Shown here: in pieces, positions 61,839 to 64,000 of the stretch
How positions within the stretch are numbered: the stretch's first letter is position 1
How the letters are laid out: the number at the start of each line of letters is the position of its first letter
DNA from: Bacillus thuringiensis
Lineage (GTDB): Bacteria > Bacillota > Bacilli > Bacillales > Bacillaceae_G
DNA length: 64,000 nt
Direction: 5' to 3'
NCBI RefSeq assembly: GCF_001182785.1
Contig: NZ_CP012099.1
Location: 1,362,501-1,426,500, forward strand
The notes under the pieces: model-generated
The model's input: only the letters and a program-made list of their open reading frames with translations
Told to the model about the DNA's origin: nothing
Database searches by the model: none
Position numbers and translations under genes: made by a program

Positions 61839-63461
61839 ATGAGTTATGAAAAAGTATGGGCTAACAATGAAAAATTAAATCAGACGGAGAAAAATAAATT
61901 AGAAAAAGATGGCTTAGAAATTTTTAATGATATTCCTTACTATGCGGAAAATGGATTCGAATCTATTCCGAAAGAAGAGTGGGATGCTTTTAAATGGGCA
62001 GGATTGTATTTACAACGTCCAAAAGAAGCTGGTTATTTTATGATGCGGGTAAATATTCCGTCAGGGATTATTACAAATGCGCAGGCAGAAGTACTTGCTG
62101 CCATCGCTGAGGATTATGGACGTGATGTAATAGATATTACGACGAGACAGGCGATTCAGTTTCACTGGTTAGAAATTCAGCAAATTCCAGATATTTTTAA
62201 AAGATTAGCAAGAGTTGGATTATCTTCAGCAGGGGCTTGTGGTGATATAACACGGAATATTACAGGTAATCCGCTTGCTGGAATTGATGCAAATGAACTA
62301 TTTGATACAACACATATTGTGAAAGAGGTATATGACTATTTCCAACATAATGAAGAGTTTTCTAACTTGCCACGTAAATTTAAAATGTCTATTAGTTCTA
62401 ATATTTATAACTCAGCAAATGCAGAGATTAACTGTGTTGCATTTACACCTGCTACGAAAGAAATAGATGGTGAGAAAAAAGTTGGTTTTCATATAAAAGT
62501 AGGCGGAGGGTTGTCAGCCCGTCCATATTTAGCTGATGAATTAGATGTTTTCGTTTTACCAGAAGAAGTGAAGGCGGTGGCGATTGCGATTGCTACTATA
62601 TTCCGTGATTTTGGATATCGTGAGAAACGTCATTTAGCACGTTTGAAATTTCTTGTTGCGGACTGGGGAGCAGAAAAATTTAAAGAGAAACTAATAGAGT
62701 ATACAGGGCCTTTACAAAGTAAAGGAGAAAGTGCACTCAAAGGATGGAATGCAGGCTATTTTTATGGTGTTCAAGACCAAAAACAAGAGGGATTAAAATA
62801 TGTAGGTTTTAATGTACCGGTAGGTCGTTTACATGCGGAAGAAATGTTTGAGATTGCAAGAATCGCAAAGCAATATGGAAATGGACAAATTCGTACATGT
62901 AATTCACAAAATTTCATTATTCCGAACGTTCCTCCGAAAAATGTAAAAGGATTACTTAGTGAACCGTTGTTTGAAGCGATATCTGCAAGCCCAAAATCAT
63001 TTATTGGTCATGCGGTTTCATGTACCGGTATTGAATATTGTAATCTTGCACTAGTAGAAACGAAAGAAAGATTACGAAAAATTGCAGAATACTTAGATAC
63101 ACAAATTGCACTCGATGTTCCAGTTCGAATTCATATGGTAGGCTGCCCGAATTCATGTGGTCAACGTCAAATTGCTGACATTGGGTTACAAGGGGTGAAA
63201 ATGAAAACGAAGGAAAAGGGAATTGTTGAAGCATTTGAGATATACGTTGGTGGAACGTTGTTAGATGGCGGTGCCTACAATCAAAAGTTAAAAGGAAAAA
63301 TAGATGGCGAGGATTTACCTGATGTACTCGCATCATTTATAAGTTATTTCAAAGAGAATAAATTACCAGCCGAAACATTTTATGATTTTGTAGGTCGTGT
63401 TGGTGTAGACACATTACAAATAGCGTTAAATACCGTGTTAGAAGAAGTCATAGCGTCTTAG
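61839..63461 (+). CDS. Ferredoxin-type sulfite/nitrite reductase
   Basis: A 540-residue siroheme-[4Fe-4S] enzyme that takes sulfite to sulfide in this operon. N-terminal substrate half ends around residue 290; the cluster cysteines are in HAVSCTGIEYCNLALVE and MVGCPNSCGQRQIAD. DITTRQAIQFHWL is the conserved heme-site motif. AGGGGG upstream. Context (cysH-sat-cysC) favours sulfite over nitrite. Confidence 0.92.
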   Translation: MSYEKVWANNEKLNQTEKNKLEKDGLEIFNDIPYYAENGFESIPKEEWDAFKWAGLYLQRPKEAGYFMMRVNIPSGIITNAQAEVLAAIAEDYGRDVIDITTRQAIQFHWLEIQQIPDIFKRLARVGLSSAGACGDITRNITGNPLAGIDANELFDTTHIVKEVYDYFQHNEEFSNLPRKFKMSISSNIYNSANAEINCVAFTPATKEIDGEKKVGFHIKVGGGLSARPYLADELDVFVLPEEVKAVAIAIATIFRDFGYREKRHLARLKFLVADWGAEKFKEKLIEYTGPLQSKGESALKGWNAGYFYGVQDQKQEGLKYVGFNVPVGRLHAEEMFEIARIAKQYGNGQIRTCNSQNFIIPNVPPKNVKGLLSEPLFEAISASPKSFIGHAVSCTGIEYCNLALVETKERLRKIAEYLDTQIALDVPVRIHMVGCPNSCGQRQIADIGLQGVKMKTKEKGIVEAFEIYVGGTLLDGGAYNQKLKGKIDGEDLPDVLASFISYFKENKLPAETFYDFVGRVGVDTLQIALNTVLEEVIAS

Positions 63462-63470
63462 GGGGGCAAT

Positions 63471-63671
63471 ATGGATTTATATCGATTTGAAGCTGTATTA
63501 GTGAGTGATATTGTTCCGATTGTTGTTGTTGCTCAAAGTGAAGAACAGGCATTTAAGCTTGCGGAGATTGAGCTTGAAAAACATTTTTTACCGTTGCCAG
63601 AGGTAAAAGAGATTTCTTTGTTTGAAAAAAAGAAAATTCGAAAAGGTGCGGCATTTGTTATTCATGAGTAG
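63471..63671 (+). CDS. DUF3906-family small protein
   Basis: A 66-residue protein (MDLYRFEAVLVSDIVPIVVVAQSEEQAFKLAEIELEKHFLPLPEVKEISLFEKK). GGGGGG upstream. It is regularly located after assimilatory sulfite reductase in this group. Function unknown. Confidence 0.85.
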   Translation: MDLYRFEAVLVSDIVPIVVVAQSEEQAFKLAEIELEKHFLPLPEVKEISLFEKKKIRKGAAFVIHE

Positions 63672-63694
63672 AGAGCAGTAATACGAAAAAATAA

Positions 63695-63726
63695 AAACTT
63701 CCATTCGTATATAAGAATGGAAGTTT
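63695..63726. terminator. Symmetric terminator
   Basis: AAACTTCCATTC (63695-63706) and GAATGGAAGTTT (63715-63726) form a 12-bp stem with T-rich 3' flank. It separates DUF3906 from the methyltransferase gene. Confidence 0.8.
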
Positions 63727-63755
63727 CATTTTAATAGTAGAAATGAGGAGAGATG

Positions 63756-64000
63756 ATGGGGAAGGTTTATATTGTTGGAGCGGGTCCTGGCGATCCAGAT
63801 TTAATTACTGTTAAAGGATTGAAATGTATTGAGAAGGCAGATGTTATTTTATACGATCGTCTTGTGAATAAAGAGCTGCTTTCACACGCAAAGCCTGACG
63901 CGGATTTAATTTATTGCGGGAAACTCCCGAATTATCACACGATGAAGCAAGAAACAATTAATACATTTCTTATTAAGTATGCGAAAAAAGGAAAAGTTGT
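63756..64000 (+). CDS. Uroporphyrinogen-III C-methyltransferase, 5' part (cut by window edge)
   Basis: [42 protein letters not shown] is the N-terminal SAM-binding Rossmann-like fold of SUMT/CobA, with the GAGPGDPDL loop. It makes precorrin-2 for siroheme, the cofactor of the preceding sulfite reductase. Two adjacent ATGs (63753, 63756) exist; GAGGAG is better spaced for 63756. The 3' end lies outside the window. Confidence 0.92.
   Translation, partial: MGKVYIVGAGPGDPDLITVKGLKCIEKADVILYDRLVNKELLSHAKPDADLIYCGKLPNYHTMKQETINTFLIKYAKKGKV

Overview
The window is low-GC Firmicute DNA. Strong AGGAGG-type ribosome binding sites, the leu/his/lysA/sulfate-assimilation gene content and the phage gene families all point to the Bacillus cereus group; I cannot fix the species from sequence alone. 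It is chromosomal DNA interrupted by one apparently complete tailed-phage prophage of about 40.6 kb.

Left chromosomal arm (1-15776): the 3' part of leuA, then leuB-leuC-leuD (leucine pathway). A promoter, a 17-codon leader with three consecutive His codons and a multi-hairpin attenuator follow, leading into a complete histidine operon, hisZ-G-D-B-H-A-F-I-E-J. After it come a short hydrophilic protein gene, a 2-hydroxyacid dehydrogenase gene, pssA and a lipoteichoic-acid-synthase-type gene on the minus strand.

Prophage (about 15777-56353): it is bounded by a 13-bp direct repeat and enters with a minus-strand tyrosine integrase. The lysogeny region holds an XRE regulator with an SOS-like box in its promoter, an arbitrium-type pair (AimR-like receptor plus an AimP-like pre-peptide ending TDPGGL), and a divergent CI/Cro-type switch with repeated operators. 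An early region follows (Rha/ORF6C regulator, HTH protein, DnaD-like and DnaC-like replication proteins, AbrB-like protein, dUTPase and many very small genes), with unusually structured non-coding DNA at 26.0-28.7 kb and 30.9-31.2 kb. ArpU and a short second tyrosine recombinase precede a terminator-bounded cassette. The late region is canonical cos-type siphovirus: HNH, TerS, TerL, portal, ClpP-like protease, capsid, connectors, major tail protein, gpG/gpGT with a -1 frameshift site, tape measure, Dit, tail endopeptidase/fibre with a C-terminal S74 chaperone, XhlA-like protein, holin and amidase. Accessory genes lie at the right end, including a paralogous pair of unknown function.

Right chromosomal arm (56354-64000): a secreted DUF3888-like protein, a lysine riboswitch with lysA, then a SAM (S-box) riboswitch controlling yezD-cysH-sat-cysC-sulfite reductase-DUF3906 and the start of a uroporphyrinogen-III methyltransferase (siroheme) gene.

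Most notable points: a histidine leader-peptide attenuator in a Gram-positive host; the arbitrium module, with a second short ORF carrying a related PGGL motif near the integrase; a near-palindrome in the promoter of the gene that sits in the aimX position; integration next to the -10 element of the LTA-synthase gene; a fully pairable 26-bp hairpin; and a cassette with a 14-bp perfect inverted repeat around its promoter.
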